Shown in pieces: positions 15,131 through 40,449 of a stretch of DNA of 64,000 nucleotides. The stretch's first letter is position 1. Every line of letters starts with the position of its first letter. Position numbers and translations under genes: made by a program. The notes under the pieces are model-generated. The model saw only the letters and a list, made by a program, of their open reading frames with translations. It made no database searches and was not told where the DNA came from. The DNA comes from Portunus trituberculatus. Its lineage: Eukaryota > Arthropoda > Malacostraca > Decapoda > Portunidae. The stretch lies in NCBI RefSeq assembly GCF_017591435.1, contig NC_059296.1:30267369-30331368 (forward strand), written 5' to 3'.

Positions 15131-15991
15131 ACGGATGTGTCCAGTTGGGAAGGATAAGTTCATTATGTGGAGTGCTGTTGGTGGTGGTACTGTTGTGATC
15201 TGTTAGTTCTAATATTTTTTTTATTACTGTTATTGCTACTACTCATATTATAATTATGTTCCAATGTCGATTTTGTTTCTAGTACTGTTTTTTACTAATG
15301 GTTCTCCTACTGCATTGTTTCTTCTATTGCTATAAACGAGAGAGAGAGAGAGAGAGAGAGAGACCCACCCCTGCATGGTACTCCCATTAAGACGGGCACT
15401 ACCTACTACTGTGAAAAGCGAAGAAAAAAGTCTGTCGATGCGGGGCGATCAGATCTCAATCGCTGATACAATTGAGGCAGTGAAACCCAAGACGGTGACA
15501 GCAGCTTGGACTGGCTGGCTGAGGGTGAGAGGTTGAGAGGGTGACACTCGCGAAAAGGACGTGAGGAGTGAATGGCTGCATGACTACTTCTCCCACGGCA
15601 CTGTGAGAGAAGCACCATGAAAATATTAGTAAGACCGTCAATGTTTAGAATACCGCATAGCTTTACATAGGTATTCAGGCCACAACGGATCTTGCGCTAG
15701 TCACAAAATTACCTAACCTAGAACTACTAACAGAATGATATGAAAAGAAAAGGACACCACAGAAGAATCCTGGTTGAAAGCTGTGTCCTCCTCATCATCA
15801 TCATCGTTATCATCATCCAGCAGCAGCATCAGTATTTATGAATCCAGCGTAGGGCAAAAATTAGATATTAAACTGGAGTAAAGGGTGTAACAAAGGTGGC
15901 AAACCAAGTCCATAGGGCGATTAATTAAGGTTCTTCAATTTTGTCCAGCTATTATCTGTTCGATGTATGATGTGTTGAATGCGTGTTTGCG

Positions 15992-17338
<1,347 letters not shown>

Positions 17339-17431
<93 letters not shown>
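17339..17431. repeat. (GT)n microsatellite flanking a SINE
   Basis: About 46 GT units directly adjoining the 3' end of the minus-strand SINE at 17440-17716. Confidence 0.96.
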
Positions 17432-17434
<3 letters not shown>

Positions 17435-17439
17435 GTGTG

Positions 17440-17716
17440 TATAATTCACCTCGGTCTTCTGCTGATCACCCAGCCAGTCTTCCCCATTATGGAGCGAGCT
17501 CAGAGCTCATAGACCGATCTTCGGGTAGGACTGAGATCACAACACACACAACACACACCGGGAAAGAGAGGCCACAATCCCTCGAGTTACATCCCGTACC
17601 TATTTACTGCTAGGTGAACAGGGGCCATACATTAAAAGGCTTGCCCATTTGCCTCGCCGCTTCTCGGGACTCGAATCCGGCCCTCTCGATTGTGAGTCGA
17701 GCGTGCTAACCACTAC
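17440..17716 (-). mobile_element. tRNA-Val-derived SINE, copy 1
   Basis: On the minus strand it begins with a tRNA-like head: A-box TAGTGTAGTGG, an anticodon arm with loop CTCACAA (CAC, Val), and a B-box-like GGATTCGAGTCC. A body of about 200 bp, shared with three other copies in the window, follows, and it runs into (CA)n at its 3' end. A (CA)n tract also precedes the head (17717-17758 on the + strand as GT). Pol III-transcribed SINEs have this layout. Confidence 0.85.

Positions 17717-17758
<42 letters not shown>
17717..17758. repeat. (GT)n microsatellite flanking a SINE
   Basis: Twenty GT units abutting the 5' (tRNA head) end of the SINE on the minus strand. Confidence 0.95.
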
Positions 17759-17762
<4 letters not shown>

Positions 17763-18693
17763 AGCCACCCACTGTACATATATAGACACAATCAGTCATA
17801 TAGTGATGGTAATAATGATGATTTTGATAGTGCTTACATCGATGACGATTTACATGACAGTAATAACAACAATTATAATAATAAAAACAACAACAACAAC
17901 AACGCCAAGAATACCACCACTACCAACAACAGACAAAAAAATCTGCCCCAAAACAAGTTGACATCCGGGAAGGTAGCGCTGCTGTATCACATTATGCCTA
18001 AGTATCTCCATTACCCTGGTTTTATTATTATTATTATTATTATTACTACTACTTTTATTACAACGTGGGTCTGATATAAAAAAAATAATGGCAATCAAGC
18101 TTCCTGGATACGCATTGGGGAAATACCTCGGCTTTGCTACAGTCACCACCACAATTTCTACTACAGTTAGTACCACCACCACCACAGCCAGCACCACCAC
18201 CACCAAGTGATGTATGCACACGAAAGAATAAGATTTATCAAGACATCCCGTTCCTCTCTCCTGATTCTGGGTCACGCGGAGACAGATTCTGTTGTTCATT
18301 CACTCCGGTGGAAAATATTCTTGAAACACGCCGTCAGATTCTACAGTGGTGCAGCCACGTGCTTTTCTAGCTTTAAAGCATTTATTTACTTTTGGTAATT
18401 AGTCAGTTAGTTTAATCAATTTAAACTGTGTTTCTTTGGTAGTTACTTCGTCTGGTAACTACAGCAGTTAATCTACATATGAGCGCGTTTTTACGAACAG
18501 TTTCTTCTCTTAATGAAATTATTACTAAATGCCACAAGCATGACTAGTATTCGCATTCAGATCTTTATTTTTTCTCATTGATGATGCAGAATCCTTGTTA
18601 AACAATGACAAGAACCAGGAAAATACGCTTGAAACTAAATCACGTTGTATGCTTCATATAAGTCAAAAGTTTCTAGTGAAAGCTCCAACGTAG

Positions 18694-18960
18694 TTGTAGG
18701 GGGGGCTGGGTAGCTCCGTGGTGAAGGAGTCGGTTCCTTGTCTCGATGGCACGGGTTCGATCCTGACACACAGAAGTGCTCAGTGAGATTGGTGGTACTT
18801 TCTCTTCAACCGTAGCTAAGAATTGGCCACAGCTGACATGTCTGCCTTAATGACCCTAGTGCAGTCCATAGGCATTACACCTTTGAATCTATAGCATAAG
18901 TAAATATGTAGCAATCATTTTCTTTTTTTTTTTCTTTTTTCTATCATATATATCCCTGCT
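18694..18960 (+). mobile_element. tRNA-derived SINE, second family
   Basis: The head has A-box TAGCTCCGTGG and B-box GGTTCGATCC with a tRNA-like spacing of about 35 bp. It is followed by a body unrelated to the Val-type SINE and a T/C-rich tail near 18910-18940. Single copy in this window, so its ends are uncertain. Confidence 0.55.
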
Positions 18961-18968
18961 TCTTTCAC

Positions 18969-19104
18969 TTAACCCTCTCACTGCGATGTTCAACGACTCT
19001 CAATATTACACAAAAATACATAATGAATATCTTTGCATGCACTTACAACAGAGAAAAATAAATTGAAAATAGACTTCGTAAACTCTGACCAGTGTGAGGT
19101 TTAG
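18969..19104. mobile_element. piggyBac-like MITE, degenerate
   Basis: TTAA at 18969-18972 is followed by CCCTCTCACTG. The complement of this, CAGTGTGAGG followed by TTTAG, closes the element near 19100. The right end is degraded. The termini resemble those of the element at 3538, but this copy is less certain. Confidence 0.4.
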
Positions 19105-19557
19105 CGATGGCTGTAGGACGAAAAAAAGAAAAATCCTTAAAAGTTGTTTGCAAATAAGACATCATGCAACAATATGGTTGCCGATTGCATAACACTGTGT
19201 TACTAAAGCATGTTTGACAAGCAAGTGTTCAGTAAGTCAGTGTGTGCTTAAGTGGCTAATGGTCACAAAGAACTTGAAAACCTTCATGATCGGTCAAATA
19301 AGTTTTGATGTGAGAAAATGTAGTAGAATACGGTGCCAAGAATATAGTAGTTTATTGTTAAAAAGAAAAGAAAACGTAAGTAAAATATTCATGAAAGAGA
19401 AAAAGGATTGTTGTGGGGAAACTAGTGTAAACATCTCGGCTCATAAAACGCCTTTCACTTTAATTAAAACAATTCCAAAAGCTAAAGAGCTCATCATTTG
19501 TATCTTAGCTTCAATTCCATACAGTCTTTGTTAGTCACAAGAGTTCATTAAAAAATT

Positions 19558-19558
<1 letters not shown>
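19105..19558. other. No recognisable gene
   Basis: A 106-codon open frame (19214-19534, +) lies here but has no recognisable domain, composition bias or splice context. Confidence 0.4.
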
Positions 19559-19627
<69 letters not shown>

Positions 19628-19839
19628 GGACGAGAAGGAAATGATGATGACGGAGTGGAAAAAGTGACGTAAGATACACGTCAGAGGCAATTTTAGCCAA
19701 TAACGGCGTGAAAAATGACAGGAATGTAGATGTCATTTTAATTACAAATATTGCTAAGAAAACTGTTTCATCAGAACACTACCACATAATGAGTGCTTCA
19801 ATTTCACACGTATAAGGTATAAGGCAATACCAGTATTTT

Positions 19840-19890
<51 letters not shown>
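19559..19890. repeat. (AT)n and (GA)n microsatellites
   Basis: AT at 19559-19624 and GA at 19842-19890, with unique sequence between them. Confidence 0.95.
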
Positions 19891-19893
<3 letters not shown>

Positions 19894-20383
19894 GGGGGAG
19901 GGTGTCGATGGGGAGGCGGATATTGAGGAGGGTAGAGGCACATAGGAACATGGAGGTAGTGACGTCACAGCTACGTCACGGTTCCCTTGTTTGATTCACT
20001 GCTCCATTAAGTTGGCTGTTGTGAGCCTCGACCTTAAATAACAAAGTTCATACTATACTGAAAATTAGTAGTTTAGAGAGATTTGAAGTAAATTTGTATC
20101 ATGTACGAGCAGTCCTAAAGGGTCTTCACATCTTAAAACAATGGATCATCGTGGACCTAAAAACAAAAACTAGCCCAACATAGCTGAATAAACTCTGCTA
20201 TACTGTACTCACCATCACCGGGTTGCTGCCAGCTGCAGGATAGCCTCAGAATGTCAGAAGCAAGATTGTGGCCAGGAAGTCACATGGCCCTTTCACGTGC
20301 GACTGTGGTCGCGAACCTCTGCAAGTATACGGGAGGGAGAGGTCGTGCGAACACTGACGTAGCATCGCGCTTGAATTTAAGAT

Positions 20384-20626
<243 letters not shown>

Positions 20627-20715
20627 GTTTATGATATGAATGCACCATCTCGCTCTACCTATGTCAGGTTTCATAACAAATACTCGCTAAGAAAGCTTCG
20701 TGATTACGTTTCCAG

Positions 20716-20857
<142 letters not shown>

Positions 20858-20914
20858 GCCGTCTTCTGTCAACAAGTGGTTGTATAATCCTCACTGGACC
20901 ACCAGTTTGTGATG

Positions 20915-23040
20915 TTTCTCACTTTCCGTAGCCCTTATGCCGCTAGAAGTGCTGTCACACATACAGCGTCACACTAAAACCACCGCAAGCTCATTGTCTT
21001 TCCTTATGAGCTTCCCTTGCCGCCACCATCACCATCACCACCTCCACCGCCACATTGTAAACAAACACTACTGACGGAATCGGCGCGAGGTCCCGAGAGT
21101 GAGACTGCGGCACAGTTGCTTTTGCTTTCGGTTCGGTTCTCACCTTCGATCTTAAATTCTGACAACTGACATGATGTACGTTCAAAGTTTTTATATATGA
21201 GAGATTAATCAAACTAATATACACTTGGCAGGTAATGAATTTCGTATTATTTAATTTAGCTTGGAAGAATGATAAAGTCTCGGTCTGGTTGTGGTTGTGA
21301 GATTTGCCACTGTATCGACTCCTATTTGCTATTTTGTATGTTTTCTTATGTTCCTTGTGTGCAATCAGCGAAAGTTATCCTTTTGCTACACATTTTCTGC
21401 GTTATATTATCTGCATTAATTTATTCTCCGTTTTTCCATTTTCCTTGCGTTTTCACAGAGAACAAAATATTTTATGGCTAACTGTTGAAATTCGTAAATC
21501 ACTTAAATCTGTTTTAATGTAGAGACTCGCTCATCTAGCGCAGTGGTGGACTGGCGCAAAGCAACTCTTATTTTTAGAAATGGTCATACATTAGCAGTTC
21601 CCTCCCTCCTGCAATCTACTTGGCGGTATTGTGTGTTTTCTCCCTTTTCCTCCTGCCATCTCTCTTGTGTTTCCTCTCTCTCTTGTCGCTAGTGGTGTCC
21701 GTGCACAAACCTCATTGGCTCCTCGGCCTTGTCCAGTCGTTTAAAGTTGCTCTTAGTACTTTATTGCTGTGTTCTTTTTTTAAGTTTGCCTGTTTTTTTT
21801 TTTTTTCACCTGTTTGTTCTCTTCTTTTAGGGATGCTCTAGGGATGTCCTTATAGGTACTGTTACTAGCAATGTTTCTGAAATTCCGAAATAATAATAAA
21901 ACTATACTTGGCGCTGGTCAGGCCACATCTTGACTATGCGGTACAATTCTGGTCTTCACATTATAGGAAGGATATAGATTTATAGGAATCAGCGCAAAGG
22001 AGGATGACTGAATAGATATTGGGAATAAAGGATATTAACTATGAAGTAAAACTGAAGAAACTTAACATGCATTCCTTAGACAGACGTAGGTTAAGAGGAG
22101 ACCTGATAGAAGTATCTAAGTGATATAAGGGTTTTCACAAAGGGGACATGAACGAAGTTCTTAGTATCAGTAGCGAGGACAGAACCAGAAATAATAGGTT
22201 TACCTTGAAAAGTTCAGATTTAGATGAGAAATCGGAATAAACTGGTTCTTCAAACAGAGTGGTTGATGAATGGAAGGAACTCAATGCTCTTGTAGTCAGG
22301 GCTGAGTCAATATGGAGATTAGATAAGTTCATGGATGGGGATGATAGATGGAATTAGGTAGTTGTAAACACACTGGGACTGCCACGTGTAGGCCTGGCGC
22401 CCTCTTGCAGCTTCCCTCTTTTTTATGTTCTTATGTTCTTATGTTCTACTGTGGGATATCTAGTGCTCTGAAAAGTTGAGGCTAAAAGAGTTAAATTAAG
22501 TTAGACATTCTATATATACGTTCGATAGACATTCTACCTGTAGGTTCGTTAAACAAGACACGCAGAGAATATAACTAATTTTAATAAAAACAGCTAATAG
22601 TAATTAACATCATGTGGAGAACATAAATAAGCGAGAGCCCTACATTTTCCTCTTAGATGTAGATTATATACTTCATCCTATCAACATGGAGATAAGATTA
22701 CACTACATAAGGCAATGTCAGTTCACTCGAGCCTCACTTACTTTTACATGTCTTTTTTTTTTTCGTTGGCAACCTCCCTCAGGAACCACCAACGCTTAGT
22801 TTTGTACAAGGTCACAATTTCTAGATAAATATCATCAAAGATTGCTGAAAGACTCATTCCGATAAAATTACATTGATTTAATCACATATACAAGTGTAGA
22901 TACAAATTAAATACATATACAAATTGATGAATGAGTAAATTGATAGATGATAAATCATTAGCCATACATTTGAAAGCCTCCATATAATAACTCAACTAGA
23001 ATTACCTTACTTCATTAGATTCTACGCCATTAGTTAAATG
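20915..23040 (+). other. Start of P450 duplication unit 1 (5' flank of gene A)
   Basis: Segments 20915-21230 and 21240-21480 are recognisably similar to 36520-36870 (start of unit 2) and 44020-44515 (start of unit 3). This marks the left edge of the three-unit P450 array near 20.9 kb. Similarity was read by eye over several hundred bases with indels. Confidence 0.65.
21890..22450 (+). mobile_element. CR1-like non-LTR retrotransposon, 3' fragment
   Basis: Conceptual translation in shifting frames gives LRPHLDYAVQFWS, then ESS-like remnants and RTRNNRFTLK, a pattern found in the C-terminal part of ORF2 in CR1-type elements. The copy ends in tandem ATGTTCTT repeats (22425-22446), the kind of short 3' repeat typical of CR1 elements. 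It has multiple frameshifts and stops and is dead. Confidence 0.7.
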
Positions 23041-23048
23041 TATGATCC

Positions 23049-23320
23049 GAAAACCATACAGGCTGCCACAGAACTATACAGGCTGCCACACAACCATACA
23101 GGCTGCCACACAACCATACAGACTGCCACACAACCATTCAGGCTGCCACACAACCATTCAGGCTGCCACACAACCATTCAGGCTGCCACACAACCATACA
23201 GGCTGCCACACAACCATTCAGGCTGCCACACAACCATACAGCCTGCCACACAACCATACAGGCTGCCACACAACCATACAGGCTGCCACACAACCATACA
23301 GGCTGCCACACAACCAATAC
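23049..23320. repeat. 20-bp minisatellite, 13 units
   Basis: Thirteen head-to-tail 20-bp units starting every 20 bp from 23061 to 23301, consensus GGCTGCCACACAACCATACA. Units differ by single substitutions (CATTCA versus CATACA, GACTG, GCCTG), so several variant types are interleaved. Because 20 is not a multiple of 3, all frames cycle; the His/Thr/Gln-rich open frames are not taken as coding. Confidence 0.95.
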
Positions 23321-23439
23321 AAATGTGATACCAGATACACATTAGTAAAAAAGAAAAAAAAAAAAAACAGCCTGGATACTTCTTAAAAAAAATTGTGCTT
23401 TTTTTTCGCTGCTTTCTTTTGGGACAAGTATATTTTCGT

Positions 23440-23444
<5 letters not shown>

Positions 23445-23526
<82 letters not shown>

Positions 23527-23603
23527 TTAACAAGCCACACACAACAGAAGTTACATGAAGACATGAAGACATTAATTGGTATGGAAGTAAATGATTAGTA
23601 ATA

Positions 23604-23643
<40 letters not shown>

Positions 23644-23660
23644 TCACATACACATACACA
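23445..23660. repeat. (CT)n and (CA)n microsatellites
   Basis: CT at 23445-23521 and CA at 23607-23660 (imperfect at its end). The CA tract sits at the same relative place as CA tracts in the other P450 upstream regions (38.3 kb, 45.2 kb). Confidence 0.93.
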
Positions 23661-23689
23661 CACTGCCACGTCACTGTGATTCAGCAGAC

Positions 23690-24560
23690 ACACACACACT
23701 GCCGTGTCACTATGATTCAAGTTTAAAGAATTGTAGAGAAAATGACAATGCCGCCTCTCGAAGGTCAATAATTGGGACCTCACTCCTTGGAAATTTAAAT
23801 TCGAAGCAAGAAACTCACATTAGAGTAAAAAGGGAGAAGGTATGTTAATCTCAGACATATCCAGCAACCTACGTCGTGCAAGCAATTTTCTTCATATTCG
23901 AAACAATATTTTACAAGGCAAGATTTCCTCTCATGATCTTATGAATACTAAGGAAATGAAACTCTTAAGCTAATTGGTTGTAGGAAGGTTGTCAGGCTAA
24001 ATTCATATGTTGTCATTTTATTCAGTACAAGCACCGATCACTGAAAATAGCAGTAGTAACCCTTGCCATCCATAACCTGCATCAAACACACTGACGTGGT
24101 GGCGAGATGTGGCATCTGGCCAGAGGGGCGTATCTTTAGCATCACCATAACACTGTCAACTATCAACACTTAGCAGTCTACGTCCCACTAGCAGTGAGCG
24201 GCGACAACTTTGTGGCTGTAATAATAGGTGCGCTCCTGTCCTTGGGTCCGTGACAACACTCACCACATTCACTGACTGACCGTGAGTGATATGCATGTTT
24301 TAGATCAGCTTGATTTAGTCAGGTAGTTTGTAAGAGTGTCAAGTAGCCTTGTTTGTCACCCTTGTTGTGAAACGCAAACTGATTGAAAAGAAGGAGTAAA
24401 TGAGTTGTCAGTGGAGGTGAGGTCATTCTGATTTGCAGCCGCAATAATCACCTTTTCTTTCGAAGTAGATGCATTTAAGCCCTCTCTAAAACCTTATCTT
24501 TTGTTTGTTTATATCTGTGTGAAGAAAGTAAAATCATTCACTCAGTGAAAAGTCTCACAC
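23690..24560 (+). promoter_or_regulatory. Conserved upstream block of P450 gene A
   Basis: This block recurs at 38330-39090 (+), 40450-41310 (-) and 45320-46060 (+). The best-kept core reads CATCAAACACACTGACGTGG (about 24072-24091) and continues through GCGAGATGTGGCATCTGG; a second core contains CACCACATTCACTGACTGAC at 24261-24280. The latter is followed by GTGAGT at 24282, a good splice donor. A 3' splice site lies 9 bp before the gene A start codon (AG at 25077-25078). The block may therefore contain the promoter and a non-coding first exon. Inference. Confidence 0.45.
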
Positions 24561-25087
24561 GAAGTGGTTGACACGAATAGTAACTGATTCCTTAATATAA
24601 ACAATTTGTGTTCACTTTGATAGAGATCACACAAGGCAATTATCAGCTGGTCACCCACAAGGCCAGACACTCACCTATACAAAAAAAAAAGAACTATATT
24701 GGCTGATTTTTTTAAAAGGACAGAGACGACACACTGCTTCTGTGCTCACAGTTACCCCCATGTTTGTTGATGTCCTCGACTGCTGTGAAAACGTTTTGAC
24801 GGTTTTTTTTTTTCTATATTAAGTATTCTTTTGATTGCATATTGTAATATCTGGACTCTGTTATAGGCAGCTGACATCGTAGAAATAAAATCGTTTTGAT
24901 AAGCATGTATATGTGAGTATGTGTGTGACAAATGTATAAATTTAGGTATTATATATGAAAAGGATATGCAAAATCATGAGAAGTATCTTGTGAACTCCCT
25001 CTTCAAAGAACTATATTCGCTATTAGCTAAGTGTCAAGACTATGAACAACGAACGTCACTGAGATTCCTTCTTTACAGATCGTCACC

Positions 25088-35678
<10,591 letters not shown>

Positions 35679-36520
35679 TTGAGGGCACTTCTGTAGTAGG
35701 AGTAGGAGGCGCCTCTGTCCTGTTCCATCACTGATTTCGCAGTCTCAACCTTATTTATCATTTGATAACCACCTTTATTTCAACTCACGCATGATTCTAG
35801 AAATTTTAGAATAACTCTGTAGAAGAAACATTCCGCAAGCAGTATAACAATGCATTATATGATAAAAAGATCCTCAAGATTTTTTGACTTAGTAATGAAT
35901 AGATCATGATGAAAATTAAGATAAAAGAGGCAAGATGAGCAGAACTATGTTGGATGTGGTAGCAGTTTTGTTATTGACCTAAAATATTCAACAGGCCCTT
36001 ATGTTTTCTTCTCCGTATAGATTAGATGGTTTCCAGATGGTTTCCAGTGTTCGATATATCGTTTTCATTTACGAGAAGCTACTGAAGGCAAGAGAATAAA
36101 TAACTGAAAGGTAAGATCATTTAGACAGCGAATTCAACACGTTCCCAACGGTTTGGTAGTGAGTAGACTTTAGTTGCCGCTGTCAAAGCGCATAGGGAGA
36201 GTATGTAGATAGTTTTTTTTTTTTTCAAGATAACATTACAGTGGCTTTTGGCTTTGAGATGTAGCACAGCAGGAAAGCCAGAGAGCCAGATGTGTTCGCT
36301 GTACAAACCATATCAATGACTGCCAGACGACTAACGCTATGTAATTTTTTCCGGGTGATTTGAACGAGAAAGAGACTTAATACTCACGCTTCCTGGCTAT
36401 GAACAGTGCTTAAAATATGTTGACGTGTTCATCAGTTTTTCTTTTTAATTCTGGAGGCGTCAACTCAAGTTGTTAAGTATACCCTTGGCGAAACATCAGT
36501 TTGTGTATGTTCTCACTTTC
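35679..36520 (+). other. 3' flank of gene A (end of unit 1)
   Basis: Similar in order to the sequence after pseudogene C (43165-43990) and, for the first 300 bp, to that after gene B. Includes the shared motif AGATCATTTAGACAGCG at about 36114 and 43626. Confidence 0.65.
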
Positions 36521-36549
36521 TCATTTAGCCCCTGTACTACTAGGAGTGC

Positions 36550-36657
<108 letters not shown>

Positions 36658-36869
36658 TCACACTAAAACCACTGCAAAGTTCAGTATCTTTCTTTTTGAG
36701 CTTCCCTTGCTGTCACCATAGCCTTGAAGTCACGAGAATGCGGCACAATTGTTTTACTTGGGTTCTGTTCTTACTTTTTAATTGGTTTTCATACTCTAAC
36801 AATTGACATGATATACCTTCAAAAGTAATATTACATATGAGATATTAATCAAACTAATGTATACCTAAG

Positions 36870-37411
36870 ACTGGATTCACTAAACAGTTACGTAAGTCCT
36901 TAAGAAGTCCGTATCTATGCTAAGAGCTATTCACTAAACACTTACGGACTTCATACGTATCTCAGAAGTTAAGTACTCTCGCAGGAACCCGAGAGATTTC
37001 GTAACCCTGAACTATTTTCTCCTCTACACGATCCCGGAGGTAAACACTGACGAAGCCAGAGGTTAGAATAAGAAGTAGATTGAAGTAGAGAATTACAGGT
37101 GACATTAGGTCATGACAGTGGCCTGACAAGCGATGAAATATTCTCTATAATATGAAAATACAAGTGTATCAGCACATAATAGTGACCTGAAAAAGAAAGG
37201 AGAGTAAAATATGTAGACTAATTGCAAGTAATATTATCATATGACAGTAACCTGAGGAGGGAAGTAGATTGAGATATATGCATTAGTGCAGTGAATCTAG
37301 AAAGACGCTGAATGATAGTGCTAGTACTTCTCGGTAAATTTTGGCGATAATGTATTTAGCAGTGATCTAGGAGGTGTCACTGCCTGACCGTGACGTGCAG
37401 TACTGAATAAT

Positions 37412-37505
<94 letters not shown>

Positions 37506-37520
37506 GTAAGAATGGCCTTT
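36870..37520. other. Unique stretch plus (GA)n
   Basis: Contains a loose inverted repeat around 36880-36960 built on TTCACTAAACA and GGACTT motifs, suggestive of a degraded MITE, then AT-rich unique DNA and (GA)n at 37417-37501. Confidence 0.4.
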
Positions 37521-37639
37521 ATTTCACTTGTATACATATAATAATGTTTGGCTGTGACTGATTTTCATGTTGTAAACTCATCAACGTTATTGAAGTAATA
37601 AATGTGTTTCGTATCTTGTAGATCATGATTTCCTTCATT

Positions 37640-37779
37640 AAAATGTTGATGCACACAATGGGCCACGTCGGCACACACAGTGGCCCGAGTTGGTATTAGT
37701 GAGCCGAGTTAACAATGGTTTGAGTTGGCAATGGGCTGGCCTGACGGCCTCTTGCAGCTTCACTCTTTTCTTAAGTTCC

Positions 37780-37852
<73 letters not shown>
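37640..37852 (+). mobile_element. CR1-like 3' end running into (CT)n
   Basis: 37730-37785 (GGCCTGACGGCCTCTTGCAG onward) matches the last bases of the CR1-like copy at 21890-22450 (GGCCTGGCGCCCTCTTGCAG). Instead of ATGTTCTT repeats it changes into a 70-bp CT microsatellite (37784-37852). Confidence 0.5.
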
Positions 37853-37855
<3 letters not shown>

Positions 37856-37920
37856 AAATGACAGGTTACACGAAACATCACTACTAAGAAAAAGTTTGTT
37901 GGAATCAAACGATAAGTAAA

Positions 37921-37923
<3 letters not shown>

Positions 37924-37988
<65 letters not shown>

Positions 37989-38253
37989 GCGTAGTGTAGT
38001 AGTTAGCACGCTCGACTCACAATGGAGAGGGCCGGGTTCGAGTCCCGGTAAGCGGCGTGGCAAATGGGCAAGCTTCCCTGTTCACCTAGCAGTAAATAGG
38101 TACGGGATGAAACTTTAGGGGTTGTGGCTTCGCTTTCCCGGTGTGTGGAGTGTGTTATGTGGTGTCAGTCCTACCCGAAGATCGGTCAATGAGCTCTGAG
38201 CTCGCTCCGTAATGGGGAAGACTGGCTGGATGACCAGCGGACGACCGTGGTGA

Positions 38254-38324
<71 letters not shown>
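37924..38324 (+). mobile_element. tRNA-Val-derived SINE, copy 2, embedded in (CA)n
   Basis: (CA)n 37924-37986, SINE about 37988-38257, (CA)n 38258-38324. Head A-box TAGTGTAGTAG, B-box GGGTTCGAGTCC, loop CTCACAA (CAC anticodon). The 200-bp body is shared with copies 1 and 4. It lies inside the P450 upstream unit 2; units 1 and 3 have only CA repeats at this point. Confidence 0.85.
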
Positions 38325-38327
<3 letters not shown>

Positions 38328-38329
38328 CC

Positions 38330-39090
38330 CGTCACTATGATTCATCAATTGTCGAGGAATGAGTGCGGATGTTAACCTCAGACATATTCAGCAACACACG
38401 TGGTGAAACCACTTTTCTTCATATTTGAGACAATAGGTTTTACACACACGGCAAGATTTCCTTTCGTGATTTTATTAACGCTAAGGAAATGTAACTTTTA
38501 ACCTCATAGGTTGTAGAGACGCTGTCAGGCCAAACTCATGTTGTCACTCCAACCAATACAGGCGCCAATCATTGGTATTGGTTGTATTAACTATTAACCC
38601 CTGCTTTCCATAACCAGCATTAAACACATTGACGTGGTGTCGAGATGTGGCATCTGTCCTGAGGGCCGCATCTAGTAAAGCATGATCATGATTCTACTGG
38701 GAGTCAGTCACTACGTCGCTCCATCAGTGAGCGGCAAGATCTGTCTGACAGTCCGTGAACAATATTTCCGTTCCTGTCATCGTGTCTGTGACAACACTCA
38801 CCACATTCACTGACTGACTCTTGACATGTTTTAGCTCTTCCCCAATATAGTTCGGTATTTTGTAATGGTGTCAAAGTAACCTTGTTTTTCACCCTTGCTG
38901 TGAAATGCAAACGGATTGAAAAGTCAATGACCTGTCAGTGAAGGTGAAATTATTTTGTTTTGCAGCTGCATTGATTATTCCGTCTTTTGTAGGTCAAGTC
39001 CTTATCTTTTATTTTCCGTATCTGTGCGAAAAAAGCATAACTATTCCCTCAGTGAAAAGTTTCATACGAAGTGGTTGACATCAATAGTAA
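38330..39090 (+). promoter_or_regulatory. P450 upstream block, second direct copy
   Basis: Matches 23690-24560 throughout, including the TGACGTGGTGTCGAGATG core at about 38630. The candidate splice donor of the gene A copy (GTGAGT) is lost here (CTCTTGAC). No P450 coding exon follows directly; the nearest coding remnant is pseudogene C at 41.9 kb. Confidence 0.6.
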
Positions 39091-39094
39091 TTGG

Positions 39095-39941
<847 letters not shown>

Positions 39942-39954
39942 GCATATATATAGT

Positions 39955-40104
39955 ACAGGAGAGAGGAGACCCACAAAAGGACGATTATCTTTATTTTATC
40001 CACTTCACAACGTTTCGGGAAAGTACATATCCCATCTTCAGGTACAAAAAGGCATGACTAGACGCAGTGGTCCTGCTACTTGTTCCTCCAACAGTTAAGT
40101 GAGA
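39955..40104 (-). mobile_element. Possible Penelope-like element terminal fragment
   Basis: On the minus strand, CTGAAGATGGGATATG leads to TTTCCCGAAACGTTGTG. The order CTGAAGA, short stem, GAAAC resembles the hammerhead-type motif of Penelope-like elements, with one change in the core (CTGAAGA for CTGATGA). No reverse transcriptase or GIY-YIG domain is present. Assignment rests on this motif alone. Confidence 0.3.
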
Positions 40105-40314
40105 AGGGAGACTGGCTTACCAGTATTTATAGGCTCCTACTCACTAGATGGCAAAATCTGATTGGTTCAATAAGAATTTCCTATCCAATACAAAATATAG
40201 TACAAAATTAATTTTGTACTATATTTTGTATTGGATAGGAAATTCTTAGTGAACCAATCAGATTTTGCCATCTAGTGAGTAGGAGCCTATAAATACAGGT
40301 AAACCAATCTCCCT
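40105..40314. repeat. 210-bp near-perfect palindrome (foldback)
   Basis: Arms 40105-40209 and 40210-40314 are inverted complements with only about six mismatches and no spacer, centred on AAATTAATTT. It can form a ~105-bp hairpin. No TSD was identified. Confidence 0.93.
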
Positions 40315-40449
40315 ACCCACTTATAAAAAATAAATAAAAAAAAACAGTCAACACAATTTCTTTGTTTTCTATGGGCGAGCGAGTGGATCTGTCGGTGACC
40401 AGTTATTAACTGCCTTTTGTGATACTTATCAAAGCGAATACAAGTTGTT

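Noticed and set aside
19214..19534. 106-codon plus-strand frame
   Set aside because: AT-rich chance frame with no motif, signal peptide or repeat copy.
23038..23386. Repeat array considered as CRISPR or as a His/Thr/Gln-repeat protein
   Set aside because: Units are directly contiguous 20-mers without spacers, in a eukaryotic genome. The two long frames arise because the 20-bp unit has no stop; no signal peptide or splice sites.
40011..40041. Active hammerhead ribozyme
   Set aside because: The core reads CTGAAGA instead of CTGATGA and no convincing stem III/cleavage triplet follows; kept only as a hint of a Penelope-like element.
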